A stretch of 52,178 nt of DNA from an uncultured Verrucomicrobiota bacterium (GTDB lineage: Bacteria; Verrucomicrobiota; Verrucomicrobiia; Verrucomicrobiales; Akkermansiaceae): the NCBI GenBank assembly GCA_913063525.1, contig CAJXYV010000002.1, forward strand, positions 1 to 52,178, given 5' to 3'. The notes beneath the pieces were generated by a model. It saw nothing but the letters and a program-made list of their open reading frames with translations, was not told the DNA's origin and made no database searches. This document shows, piece by piece, positions 27,152 through 35,345 of the stretch. Each line of letters begins with the position of its first letter. Positions within the stretch are counted from its first letter, which is position 1. Position numbers and translations under genes: made by a program.

Positions 27152-28993
27152 TCAGGGATTAAACGGCTTGATCGCACGAAGCGTGAGCGTCTCCATGACT
27201 TCGGTCACTTCATCACGGATTTGCACGGTGTCGCCTGGCTCACGGCCAACGAGGGCCTTGCCGACTTCGGATAGATAGGAAACGGTTTTGGTTTCGGGGG
27301 TGGAATCCCACGCCCCCAGCACCGTCACAGCAGTTTCCTTGCCGTCTTTATCGACCAGTGTCACCACCGTGCCAATATTGACCTTGGCAGCATCCGAGCC
27401 TTTGAAATCGGTGCCGCGGGAGTTGGCGATTTCCTTTTCCAACGCGTTGCGGCGGTGAGCGAGGTATTTCTCCAGATCCTTAGCGGACTTGTACTCGAAG
27501 TTTTCGCGAAGGTCGCCGTAGGAACGGGCGATCTTCACGTCGTTGAGATTCTGCGGGATCTTGTTGCGGATGAGGTCGTCGAGTTCGGCCTTCTTCTTCT
27601 CCAGACTTTCCCAGGAAACAAGGAGAACCTCTTCGGGCCGCTTGGCATTCTCGCCGTTGACGAGCTCGGCCGTTTCCGGGCGAGCCTTGATAATGCGGGC
27701 CATCAGCGACTTCTTCTCAAGATCTCCAAAAACCGGGCAATCGAGCAGACGGCGGCCAAAGTTGCGGGTTTCATTGACATCCATGATGCTGACGAGATCC
27801 GTCAACAGGCTCTTGTCATCGCCCAACAGCGATTGCAGGCGGGAAGTTTTGCGCGGCCCGTCGGAAAGGTGGTCGTTTTCCAGAAGATTGAGGACCGAGG
27901 CTCCGACGTCGGCGCTGAAGATTTCTTGCGAAGGCCCCTTGCGCTCGCGGCAGACCCAGATCAGGGCATCCGGCCCCAGCGCGCGGCGGGCGATCGCCGA
28001 GCGAAGGTGATTGACCAAGGCAGGCATGCCGCCGCGTTCCAGCAGGATGCGGGCGATTTCGGTCACGCCACGGGCACCGACACGGTCGAAAACTTGAACG
28101 ATCTTGCTGACCCAGTCTTCACCAAAAGCATTAGGAAACGCCTCGTAAACGGCGCGCTGGCGGCCCGATGGTAGCGTGCCCGCTTCTTCGGCCAAGCGGG
28201 TAGGATCGGCAGACAGCAACAGATCGGAAAGACGGACGGCCGTGGCATCGAGCTCGAGCGAGCGGGAGGAGCCGATGACTTCATCACGGGCGGCGACGAG
28301 TTGGAGTGCTTGGCCTAGCTGCACGCGGGCCGCCTTTTTCGCACCTTCATCGATGTCGTTGAGGAGACGTTTGAGGGCCTCCGTATCGTTTTCGAAGGCA
28401 CCGATGTCGGCAGCGATGGCTTCCAAGGCGCGGATCATGCCCTTGATATCGCGGGCAGCTTCGAAATCTGCGACCAGGGCTTCGGCGGGGCTGCGGTCGC
28501 CGACGCGGAGTACGATCGGTTCGGTGCGTTTCGTGGGGACTGCGGCGAGCCGGCTTTCGCGCAGCGCCTTCTTGGTAACATCCCACCATTTTTTGAAGTT
28601 CGCTTCGGCAATGACTGCGCCGGAGAGCTCTTTTTCAAGAGCATCGCCCGTCATGCTGCCACCGTGGCTTTGCAAAAGATGAACGATAAGTGCCAGCGGA
28701 TCACTTTTCGACAGGGCGCGTAGTTCTTCGACCTGCTCGATCTTTTTCGCGCGGAAGTCGTCTGCACCGATCCACTCGGTTTTTTGGAATGCGAATTGCA
28801 ACTCCATTGCCTGTCCAGCCGACTTTTCAAAGTCGATGGTGACTTTTTTGGCAGGAAGATCCCACTCGATCACCTTGCCGGCACCAAAGGATTTATGAAC
28901 ACAAAAGTTTCCGGGAGCCAATTGAGAAAGGCGCTCGCCGACTGGTTTGGGAATGCGACCGGCCTCGACCAGTTTCGCCACATCAGGATGCAT
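27152..28993 (-). CDS. Large GreA/GreB C-terminal domain protein
   Basis: The last 75 residues are a GreA/GreB C-terminal domain: 'VNIGTVVTLVDKDGKETAVTVLG', 'ETKTVSYLSEVGKALVGREPGDTVQ'. This domain lets Gre factors bind RNA polymerase near the secondary channel. Before it, 'LEKYLAHRRNALEKEIANSR' could be a short coiled coil, but the N-terminal 500 residues are far longer than in GreA (about 158 residues in total) and are helical, repeat-like and without a recognised domain. The N-terminus has a small barrel-like segment 'HKSFGAGKVIEWDLPAKKVTIDF'. The ATG at 28993 ('MHPDVAKLVEAGRIP') is preferred over 29041 because the extra 16 residues are not family-like; this is a judgement. Likely function is transcription elongation or transcript cleavage control. 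Confidence 0.72.
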   Translation of the reverse strand: MHPDVAKLVEAGRIPKPVGERLSQLAPGNFCVHKSFGAGKVIEWDLPAKKVTIDFEKSAGQAMELQFAFQKTEWIGADDFRAKKIEQVEELRALSKSDPLALIVHLLQSHGGSMTGDALEKELSGAVIAEANFKKWWDVTKKALRESRLAAVPTKRTEPIVLRVGDRSPAEALVADFEAARDIKGMIRALEAIAADIGAFENDTEALKRLLNDIDEGAKKAARVQLGQALQLVAARDEVIGSSRSLELDATAVRLSDLLLSADPTRLAEEAGTLPSGRQRAVYEAFPNAFGEDWVSKIVQVFDRVGARGVTEIARILLERGGMPALVNHLRSAIARRALGPDALIWVCRERKGPSQEIFSADVGASVLNLLENDHLSDGPRKTSRLQSLLGDDKSLLTDLVSIMDVNETRNFGRRLLDCPVFGDLEKKSLMARIIKARPETAELVNGENAKRPEEVLLVSWESLEKKKAELDDLIRNKIPQNLNDVKIARSYGDLRENFEYKSAKDLEKYLAHRRNALEKEIANSRGTDFKGSDAAKVNIGTVVTLVDKDGKETAVTVLGAWDSTPETKTVSYLSEVGKALVGREPGDTVQIRDEVTEVMETLTLRAIKPFNP

Positions 28994-29065
28994 ATGGCCA
29001 GAAGATGCGAACTCGACTTGGAAAACGCAAGGTATTCCCATGACAAATCGACTTAATCGCGAATT

Positions 29066-29860
29066 TCATGGCTCTTGGGCAGCCAAAGGGGCGATCCGCG
29101 ACCTCGGTTGCGGCGGTGCAGGAACGACGCGCGGCCTTGGTTGCCGCTGTGGCGACGGGTTCGCTGCGAGCGCCCGATCCAGTGTCCGGCATAGCACTTG
29201 GATCCGCTGCCGCCATGATTCTGGCAGCTTGTCGAGCGCTTCGTCCTTGGCCAGTTCCCCATCAAAAATGACGGCGTCCTCGGGTCCCTCGATCTTGACG
29301 AGATAAATCTCACCCTCGCGGCGGACCACGGCTCGCTCTTTATCTGCGGAAAAACTGGCGCTTTTTTCAGCCACGTTCACCACGCGCATCGGCCCGCTGC
29401 GACCGCCGGGAAAAATGGAAGATTCGACCATGTCGCAGGTGAATGGCTTTTTCGTATTCGGAGCCTCGCCGAGCTTCAGCCTCACCTCCATCGGTTTGCC
29501 CGCGCGAAATCCCGACAACACGATCTCCTGCCCCGGCTTCGACAAACGCAGCAACGCGGCAACCTGTGCCTCGTTCACCAGCATCTGGTCGCCAATTTTC
29601 CACAGCAAGTCGAGCTCGGCGATCCCAGCAACCTGCGCAGGCCCGCCCTCATCGATCGACTTGACCACAAATCCGATCCCCGGCGGCAGATCCGGCAGTT
29701 GGGCCGCTGTCGTCTCGTCCGGCTTACTCAGGTGCAATCCCAGCCACGCGTGAGGAGCACATGCACCCCGCATCGGCCGCGGCGCGTCCGACTCGGCCGG
29801 TGCAGCAACCGACCAACCAATCTGCGCCGCCATCACCGCAAGTATCAAAAAATATTTCAT
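29066..29860 (-). CDS. Secreted PDZ-domain protein
   Basis: The 264-residue protein has a signal peptide ('MKYFLILAVMAAQIGWSVAA') and a PDZ domain at about residues 40-132: 'AWLGLHLSKPDE', 'PGIGFVVKSIDEGGPAQVAGI', 'LLWKIGDQMLVNEAQVAALL', 'LSGFRAGKPMEVRLKLGE'. The rest ends in a basic, proline-rich tail ('SPQRQPRPRVVPAPPQPR'). No protease domain is present. It starts just 1 base after the anti-sigma-like gene stop, so it belongs to the sigma factor operon and may sense or relay an envelope signal, by analogy with PDZ proteins of extracytoplasmic stress systems (inference). Confidence 0.75.
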   Translation of the reverse strand: MKYFLILAVMAAQIGWSVAAPAESDAPRPMRGACAPHAWLGLHLSKPDETTAAQLPDLPPGIGFVVKSIDEGGPAQVAGIAELDLLWKIGDQMLVNEAQVAALLRLSKPGQEIVLSGFRAGKPMEVRLKLGEAPNTKKPFTCDMVESSIFPGGRSGPMRVVNVAEKSASFSADKERAVVRREGEIYLVKIEGPEDAVIFDGELAKDEALDKLPESWRQRIQVLCRTLDRALAANPSPQRQPRPRVVPAPPQPRSRIAPLAAQEP

Positions 29861-29861
29861 A

Positions 29862-30341
29862 CTAAAATGAGCTGACCGGCATCATTAAAATCTCCTCGCG
29901 CGGCATCGACAGCTGCACGACCATCCCGCTCGCCTCGTCTCGCAGGCTATTTTCAGCCACCAAATTCATGCGGAGCGTGTGCATTGCGGCACCATCTGCG
30001 TCCTCCTGCCACCCCTCGTCCGTCATGGATTCGACGCGGTCGGACTCGCTCACCAGCACCAGCTCCGAAGCGAATTCTTGCGTCACCTGGGCAAGCCCAT
30101 TTGACCCAGCCGGACGATCTTTCATCGGCAAGAGCGCGCACAAAGCCCCGATGGCTGCGGCGATGCCACCACCGATCAGCCAGCGCTTTGCCCCTGCTTT
30201 GGCGGGAATTTTGGCGATATTTTCCGCTTCGGGCCCCGCCAATTCGTCAATCATCGCGGCGATCTCAAACTCACAGCTCTGGCTCAAGGCCGGCGGCATT
30301 AAACGGCCGAGAATAGCTTCGATCGGATCAGGCGCTTGCAT
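29862..30341 (-). CDS. Probable membrane-anchored anti-sigma factor
   Basis: It encodes a 159-residue single-span protein: a soluble N-terminal 60 residues ('MQAPDPIEAILGRLMPPALS', then 'EIAAMIDELAG'), one helix near residues 60-80 ('WLIGGGIAAAIGALCALLPM') and a periplasmic tail. The ORF track starts at 30371, but the ATG at 30341 gives the natural start and a 14-base overlap with the sigma gene, implying coupling. Anti-sigma factors of ECF sigmas are usually next to the sigma gene with this topology. No ZAS zinc motif (HxxxCxxC) is seen, so the assignment rests on context. Confidence 0.6.
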   Translation of the reverse strand: MQAPDPIEAILGRLMPPALSQSCEFEIAAMIDELAGPEAENIAKIPAKAGAKRWLIGGGIAAAIGALCALLPMKDRPAGSNGLAQVTQEFASELVLVSESDRVESMTDEGWQEDADGAAMHTLRMNLVAENSLRDEASGMVVQLSMPREEILMMPVSSF

Positions 30342-30855
30342 GGCGGTCTTCCTTGATGCGGCGCAGTTCATGCGCCAGTTGTTCCAACGCGTAGCGGTAC
30401 CGCGAGGCCGCCGTATTCGGCGATATCGCGAGGGTCTCGGAAATCTGTAAAAACGTCAGCCCACCCCAGAACTTCATCACCACCACTTCGCGCAGCTTCT
30501 GGCTCAGGTTCTGTACCGCGTCTTTTAAAATAATCGCCTCCTCGTCCTCCTCCAGCACAGGGTCCAGCCAGACGTCTTGAAAGTCATTGAGGTAGATCAC
30601 CGACTCTTCGCGCTTGCGACGGCGCGATTCGCTGCGGTGGTGATTAAGTCCACAAAAGCGGATCGTCGAAAACACCAACGGCAAATCCGGCGTCACCCCA
30701 CCTTTTTCGGCTTGGTGGTGCCACATCCGCAGGATCGCCTCCTGCACGAGATCTTCCGCATCCGCGCGGTTATTGCTCCAGCCACGGGCAAAAAGAAGCA
30801 AACGCGGGCCGTTTTCGGCCAGCCATTGTTTCCATACGTTTGCGGGAGTACTCAT
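30328..30855 (-). CDS. ECF-type RNA polymerase sigma factor
   Basis: The 175-residue protein has sigma-70 region 2 ('WSNNRADAEDLVQEAILRMWHH', about residues 25-48) and region 4 ('LREVVVMKFWGGLTFLQISETL' through 'SPNTAASRYRYALEQLAHEL', about residues 117-168), without regions 1 or 3, which is the ECF arrangement. Region 4 keeps the 'SxNTAxSRYRYAL' recognition helix pattern. The three genes sigma, anti-sigma-like and PDZ protein form a compact operon. The target promoters and signal are unknown. Confidence 0.92.
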   Translation of the reverse strand: MSTPANVWKQWLAENGPRLLLFARGWSNNRADAEDLVQEAILRMWHHQAEKGGVTPDLPLVFSTIRFCGLNHHRSESRRRKREESVIYLNDFQDVWLDPVLEEDEEAIILKDAVQNLSQKLREVVVMKFWGGLTFLQISETLAISPNTAASRYRYALEQLAHELRRIKEDRHASA

Positions 30856-30929
30856 CGCTCAGTTTGAAAATACCTCACAAAGAGTCTTTTGTCTGCTAAA
30901 TCGTCATTGCCGCTTAAAATGGTCCGATT

Positions 30930-31307
30930 TCAGTCTAAAAAGCGGATTTTCCCAGGAGTCGGCAACCGGCCCAGCGCCATCGCGGCGTGCTGTTCATCGG
31001 TACAAGACGAGTTGATCGGCGCATCCGGCACCGCCTCGCTGGCCTCAAAATAGCCGTTCTCCAGCATCCACTTTTCGACTTCCTCGCCGCTGATGTCGGG
31101 CAGCATGTGACCGTCGATCTCGACGCAGGGCGACAACGGCTGGCCGCTGCGCTGCTCCATTTCCCAACGGAATGCCGGGTTTTTGATGATGTCCTTCTCC
31201 TCGTAGGGCAGCTCATATTTGCGCATGATGGCGCGAATGCCTTCGCTCCAGCCGCAGAAGGTTTTTAAATAAGCGGTAATTTTCGGCGTTGCAGTGATTT
31301 CGGACAT
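30930..31307 (-). CDS. Glutaredoxin-like protein
   Basis: The 125-residue protein begins 'MSEITATPKITAYLKTFCGW' and has the thioredoxin-fold active site 'CGWS', a monothiol-type motif with Ser in place of the second Cys. 'GQPLSPCVEIDGHMLPDISGEEVEKWM' contains the cis-proline and the glutathione-binding segment. The C-terminal 35 residues extend past a typical glutaredoxin and include a further Cys. Monothiol Grx proteins often handle Fe-S clusters, but 'CGWS' here differs from the CGFS class, so the role is uncertain. The ATG at 31307 is chosen over 31355 because the preceding 16 residues are not family-like. Confidence 0.8.
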   Translation of the reverse strand: MSEITATPKITAYLKTFCGWSEGIRAIMRKYELPYEEKDIIKNPAFRWEMEQRSGQPLSPCVEIDGHMLPDISGEEVEKWMLENGYFEASEAVPDAPINSSCTDEQHAAMALGRLPTPGKIRFLD

Positions 31308-31493
31308 ATCAGTGAGTGGTTGGCGACAGGTTAGATCACGATCCGAAAATCGCAAGCCTCCACGCGCATGAACCCCGAGTCAGCTTGATTCGGGAATCTC
31401 TTTAGCCGCAAAAAGACCCAGAAAGAACGCAAAAAACACCCTCCCGACGCATCCATTGCTTGCTGCTATTTTCGGCTGAAATTTTTGACGAAT

Positions 31494-32891
31494 TCAGCTG
31501 CAACCGCTCATCCGCGCGGCATCCAGCAGGTCGGCCAGTTCTTTCGCGCTGAGCCCCAGCTCGGCCAAGCGACCCGCGCAGATTTCCCTGACTGTCTGGC
31601 CGCTGGCCAGCGATTCCTTGGCGATCGCGGCAGCGCGGTCATAACCGATGCGCGGGGCCAAGGCTGTGACCATCGACAACGAAAACTCGATCAACTCGTG
31701 GCAGTGTTGTCGATCCGCCGTGATGCCGCCGATACAGCGCTCGCCGAACGCGACAGCCACGTTGCCCAGCAGCTGGATCGATTCCAACAAACACGCCGCC
31801 AGCAAGGGCATCGAGACATTGAGCTCCAGAAACCCGCCGACTCCGCACCACGCGACCGTCGTCTGATTCCCCGCTACACGGGCGGCGACCATCGTCACCG
31901 CCTCCGGCATCACAGGATTCACCTTGCCGGGCATGATGGACGAGCCTGGCTGGGTGGCCGGCAGATGGATTTCCCCCAACCCGCAGCGCGGCCCCGAGGC
32001 CAGCAAACGAACGTCGCAGGCGATCTTGTGCAGCGACACGGCGATGGTCGCCAGCTGGCCGTGCGCCTCGACACAGCCGTCCTTGGCCGATTGCGCTTCA
32101 AAGTGGTTCTCCGCCTCCTTGAATGAAATCCCCGTCATCTCCGCCAGACGGGCGATCGTCTTCCAAGCAAAATCGGGGTGCGCATTGAGCCCCGTGCCGA
32201 CCGCCGTGCCACCCAGCGGCAGCTCGATCAATGCATCGACCGCCTTCCACGAGCGGGTGACGGCCAACCGGATCTGGCGCGCCCAGCCGCCGATTTCCTG
32301 GCCGAGCCGCACGGGCGTGGCATCCATCAGATGGGTCCGACCGATCTTTAAAACCCCCTGAAAATCTCGCGCTTTCGTTTCCAGCGCTGCGGCTAACCCC
32401 TCCAGTGCGGGGATCAGGTGATTGCGCATTTCCCGCGCCGCCGCCAGATGGATCGCCGTGGGAAAGGTGTCGTTCGACGATTGCCCCAGGTTGACATGGT
32501 CGTTCGGGTGAATGAAAACCGAGCCCACCCATTGGTTGCAGCGGTTCGCGATCACCTCATTGACATTGGTATTGGTCGATGTCCCCGATCCCGTCTGGTA
32601 AACATCCACGGGGAACTGCCCGTCGTGAAGCCCCGCCGCGATTTCATCCGCCACCTCCACGATCCGCTCCGCCGTCGCACGATCCAACAGCCCCAGCTCC
32701 GCATGCGTCTGCGCCGCCGCCTTCTTGATCAAGCCGTAGGCGTGGATCAGCGGCGGCGGCAGAGCCACGCCCGAGATCGGGAAATTTAGCACCGCCCGCT
32801 CGGTCGATGCCCCGTACAGCGCATCCATCGGGATCTCCATCTCGCCCATCGAGTCGCGCTCGATGCGCCTGAGTTTCGGGGAAGCAGTCAT
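31494..32891 (-). CDS. fumC: Class II fumarate hydratase
   Basis: FumC hydrates fumarate to malate in the citric acid cycle. The superfamily signature 'GSSIMPGKVNPVMPEAVTMV' lies near residue 310. 'GSGTSTNTNVNEVIANRCNQ' near residue 100 and 'KIGRTHLMDATPVRLGQEIGG' near residue 180 are the other two class II motifs. The ATG at 32891 ('MTASPKLRRIERDSMGEMEIP') gives 465 residues, the standard length; the upstream ATG at 32921 would add ten atypical residues. Confidence 0.95.
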   Translation of the reverse strand: MTASPKLRRIERDSMGEMEIPMDALYGASTERAVLNFPISGVALPPPLIHAYGLIKKAAAQTHAELGLLDRATAERIVEVADEIAAGLHDGQFPVDVYQTGSGTSTNTNVNEVIANRCNQWVGSVFIHPNDHVNLGQSSNDTFPTAIHLAAAREMRNHLIPALEGLAAALETKARDFQGVLKIGRTHLMDATPVRLGQEIGGWARQIRLAVTRSWKAVDALIELPLGGTAVGTGLNAHPDFAWKTIARLAEMTGISFKEAENHFEAQSAKDGCVEAHGQLATIAVSLHKIACDVRLLASGPRCGLGEIHLPATQPGSSIMPGKVNPVMPEAVTMVAARVAGNQTTVAWCGVGGFLELNVSMPLLAACLLESIQLLGNVAVAFGERCIGGITADRQHCHELIEFSLSMVTALAPRIGYDRAAAIAKESLASGQTVREICAGRLAELGLSAKELADLLDAARMSGCS

Positions 32892-33145
32892 AAGCAGGTC
32901 AGGGGGAAAGTGAGGGGCCATCGATCTTTTAAAAAAAACGCCAACTCAACATCGCCCCATTTCACCAAGCCGCAAGTCACCAAAGGCATCATGGCGCAAA
33001 ATCCTGCTCAAACTCAAGAAAAGCGGGCTCCGGTCGGCAGATGAAAACCGCCATGTGGGTATTTCCACGCAAGAGACCACGGTCGCAGTCTTTTCGACCA
33101 TGATCACAACCCTTGCGACAACGACCAGCTAGAGCCAGACAGCAG

Positions 33146-33176
33146 AAAGCCTTAACCCCGGAAGGATTAAGGCTTT
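33146..33176 (-). terminator. Terminator downstream of tRNA-Asn
   Basis: On the minus strand AAAGCCTTAA and TTAAGGCTTT form a perfect 10-bp stem around an 11-nt loop, five bases after the tRNA CCA end. The second arm ends in TTT, so termination by the hairpin is likely though the T-tract is short. Confidence 0.7.
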
Positions 33177-33180
33177 AAAA

Positions 33181-33255
33181 TGGCTCCGGCGGTAGGGATC
33201 GAACCTACGACCTAGTGATTAACAGTCACCCGCTCTGCCGCTGAGCTACACCGGA
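33181..33255 (-). tRNA. tRNA-Asn (anticodon GUU)
   Basis: The reverse complement gives acceptor arms TCCGGTG and CGCCGGA (one G-U pair), a D-arm 'GCTCAGCGGCAGAGC', an anticodon loop 'CTGTTAATC' with GTT, a T-loop 'GTTCGATCC' and an encoded CCA with discriminator G, all as expected for asparagine. Confidence 0.96.
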
Positions 33256-33343
33256 TTTTCGCTCCTTGCGGAGGCGGGCGAAAGATGGGAGTCGATGCCC
33301 ACTCGTGGCAAGGTAAAAATACTTCTGAAGCGGAAAAAACCGC

Positions 33344-33661
33344 TCACTCGAAATCGAAGGACTTGCGGCGCGTCGGCTGGAGACGAAAGCGTCCACCATT
33401 GGCCTGGCGCAGCGGATCGAAGACGGAGTCCATGCCGACGGATTTGATCTCGCAGACCTGGGCCATCAGCTCGCCGAGCCTGCCCTTGGGGAAGCCGCGC
33501 TCTTGGAACCAGCTGAGATACTCTGGCGGCAGGTCCATGATGGGAACGCCGCTGGGCGGATAGAATTTGATCCCAAACTTGCCGAACGGGATGCGGGTCT
33601 TGCCGATCTCGAGGAGGAGATTGCGAAAATCCTCTCGGTCGATCTCGGGGATGTCGGCCAC
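33344..33661 (-). CDS. DUF3820 family protein
   Basis: The 105-residue protein shows the DUF3820 pattern: 'IPFGKFGIKFYPPSGVPIMDLPPEYLSWF', 'RGFPKGRLGELMAQVCEIK'. In other bacteria DUF3820 members are described as putative regulatory or nuclease-related small proteins; no biochemical role is firm. It begins 9 bases after the cox2 stop and would be the last gene of the respiratory cluster. There is no membrane span, so it is not an oxidase subunit in the ordinary sense. Confidence 0.8.
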   Translation of the reverse strand: MADIPEIDREDFRNLLLEIGKTRIPFGKFGIKFYPPSGVPIMDLPPEYLSWFQERGFPKGRLGELMAQVCEIKSVGMDSVFDPLRQANGGRFRLQPTRRKSFDFE

Positions 33662-33670
33662 CGCTGTGGT

Positions 33671-34465
33671 TTAGTTCTGCGCCGTCACGGGCGGAGCCGA
33701 CTTGGAGCTATTGTTCTTGAGCGCGGATTCGGTCTGGGTCTTGAACCAGGTGTCAAACTGCGTCTTGGGAATCACTTCCATGGAGCCGACCATATTGCCG
33801 TGGCCCTCGCCGCAGAGTTGAGCGCAGACGACAAAGGTTTCGAGGGCTTTCACGGGGGTGAACCACATCGGGATTTCACGACCAGGGATGGCGTCTTGTT
33901 GGACGCGCATCGGGACGATGCAGTAGTTGTGGATCACGTCCTTGGTGCCGATGTTGAGAACGGCGGGTTGGCTGACGGGAAGCTTGAGGATCGGGCTGGT
34001 GAAGTCGTCAAGCGCGTTGGGGTCGGTGTAGTCGATGCCGAGTTCGTTGGTACCGGAGATGAGGTTCGGGTCGCGGCGGCCGAACTTGTTGTCGGCACCG
34101 GGGTAGTGATAGGTCCAGCCAAACTGCCAACCGACAACGCGGACGCGGACGGGGTTGAGGTTTTGCACGGTTTTCCAGCTATCGACACGCTCGGCCCAGA
34201 GCGGGAAGGCAAATCCGAGTAGCAAAACGGCTTCTACGATAATGACGCCGACTTCCAAGTGACTGGAAAGATGGCTGCGCACGCCTTCGTAGGAGGCTTT
34301 CGGGTTATTCTTATGCCAGAAGCGGAAAATGCAGTAAAAGAAGAACAGCGTCCAGCCGACGAAAAGCGCGATCATGAACCAGTGCACCACATCGATCATG
34401 TGGTCGACTTGGCCGCCGTGCGCGGAAAAGTTTTCGGGTATGCCTAGAAACTTGGATGGACTCAT
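33671..34465 (-). CDS. Cytochrome c oxidase subunit II (CuA-containing)
   Basis: Subunit II takes electrons from cytochrome c at the binuclear CuA centre. Two membrane helices are near residues 26-48 and 71-89. The CuA motif is intact: the upstream His in 'DVIHNYCIVPMRV' and 'CAQLCGEGHGNM' with both Cys, the Glu, His and Met. No CxxCH is present, so this is an aa3-type rather than a caa3-type subunit II. It lies at the 3' end of the cluster, whereas in most oxidase operons subunit II is first. The C-terminal tail after 'GSMEVIPKTQF' is short and polar. Confidence 0.93.
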   Translation of the reverse strand: MSPSKFLGIPENFSAHGGQVDHMIDVVHWFMIALFVGWTLFFFYCIFRFWHKNNPKASYEGVRSHLSSHLEVGVIIVEAVLLLGFAFPLWAERVDSWKTVQNLNPVRVRVVGWQFGWTYHYPGADNKFGRRDPNLISGTNELGIDYTDPNALDDFTSPILKLPVSQPAVLNIGTKDVIHNYCIVPMRVQQDAIPGREIPMWFTPVKALETFVVCAQLCGEGHGNMVGSMEVIPKTQFDTWFKTQTESALKNNSSKSAPPVTAQN

Positions 34466-34499
34466 GGGAAGCGGATAGATGGAGGTGAGTTAGAAAAAA

Positions 34500-34721
34500 T
34501 CAGCGCGTTGTCGAGGCGGGGACGTAATCGTCGGAGAGCGATGGATCGAAGTGGAGCTTTTCGCGACGCGAGATGCGCAGCATGAAAAAAGCGACGCCAC
34601 CGAGCATGGCGAGGATCACAAAAAGCAGGAAGAAGATCGACCAGCCCGCGGCATCCCCGCCGCCCGCGATCATGCTGTCGCGGCAGGTGCCACAGGCGAG
34701 AAACAAAGTGGTGAGACGCAT
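34500..34721 (-). CDS. Small membrane protein of the oxidase cluster
   Basis: This 73-residue protein has a single strong helix ('WSIFFLLFVILAMLGGVAFFML', about residues 27-48), a CxxC-like 'CGTC' near residue 10 and a polar C-terminus. It may be a small accessory oxidase subunit or assembly factor (inference from context only). No family was recognised. Confidence 0.6.
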   Translation of the reverse strand: MRLTTLFLACGTCRDSMIAGGGDAAGWSIFFLLFVILAMLGGVAFFMLRISRREKLHFDPSLSDDYVPASTTR

Positions 34722-34730
34722 GGCAGCAGA

Positions 34731-34931
34731 TTATAGGTGATTGAGATTGGCCTTGCGGTAAAAATAGACGCCGTAGAGCGGCATCAAAACCGCACCGCAG
34801 ATGCCCACGATTCCAAAGGCCGTCGTCATGGCCGTGCGCTCGGGCACCAAGACAAACGCCCACAATGCCAAAAACAGGCAAAGTAGGGTGCTGACGGTAA
34901 CAAAGACGATATGGAATCCCTTGAGAGACAT
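34731..34931 (-). CDS. Small two-span membrane protein of the oxidase cluster
   Basis: The 66-residue protein has two hydrophobic helices ('FHIVFVTVSTLLCLFLALWAF' and 'FGIVGICGAVLMPLYGVYF') and begins 'MSLKGFH'. Small proteins like this are common in the oxidase gene clusters of this phylum; role as a minor subunit or assembly aid is inferred from position. It lies 9 bases before the 73-residue gene and 24 bases after the cox4 gene. Confidence 0.62.
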   Translation of the reverse strand: MSLKGFHIVFVTVSTLLCLFLALWAFVLVPERTAMTTAFGIVGICGAVLMPLYGVYFYRKANLNHL

Positions 34932-34955
34932 GGCGTGGGTGGATTAAGTAAAACT

Positions 34956-35297
34956 TCAGTGACCAGAGTAGAAGAACTTATCGAAGATCGGGTCGCCTAG
35001 TGCAAGAGCCGTCAGCCCGGCGAGGCTGCAAACCATGCAGAGACCCGAGGCAAAAAGCCAGTACACCGCCTTCTTCTCGTGATTAAGGTGCATGAAGATA
35101 AATGCAACCAGCGATGCTTTGATCGTAGCGATGCTTAGACCGAGGATACAGTCCCATTTATCGAAGCCGTGAGCACCGACATCGAGCGCAGGCACCGTTG
35201 CAACCAGCACAGTGGTGATCGTGCCGATGAATAAGATCGCCCCTACAAAAAGATAGGTGCGGACGGATTTTTTGATCGCTTCTGGAGTATCAGCCAT
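34956..35297 (-). CDS. Cytochrome c oxidase subunit IV family protein
   Basis: The 113-residue protein has three helices at about residues 14-36, 48-71 and 77-100, matching the prokaryotic subunit IV pattern. 'ILGLSIATIKASLVAFIFMHLNHEKK' with the conserved K-A-x-L-V-A-x-x-F-M-H-L is diagnostic. It has no cofactor and probably stabilises the complex. Confidence 0.87.
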   Translation of the reverse strand: MADTPEAIKKSVRTYLFVGAILFIGTITTVLVATVPALDVGAHGFDKWDCILGLSIATIKASLVAFIFMHLNHEKKAVYWLFASGLCMVCSLAGLTALALGDPIFDKFFYSGH

Positions 35298-35345
35298 GGA
35301 ATTCGGTGAATTGCTAAGAGTTGAAGAAAGATAAATCGTGGAGAC

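Noticed and set aside
31371-31395. Hairpin after fumC
   Set aside because: An interrupted 8-bp stem is present, but it is about 100 bases past the stop and has no T-tract.
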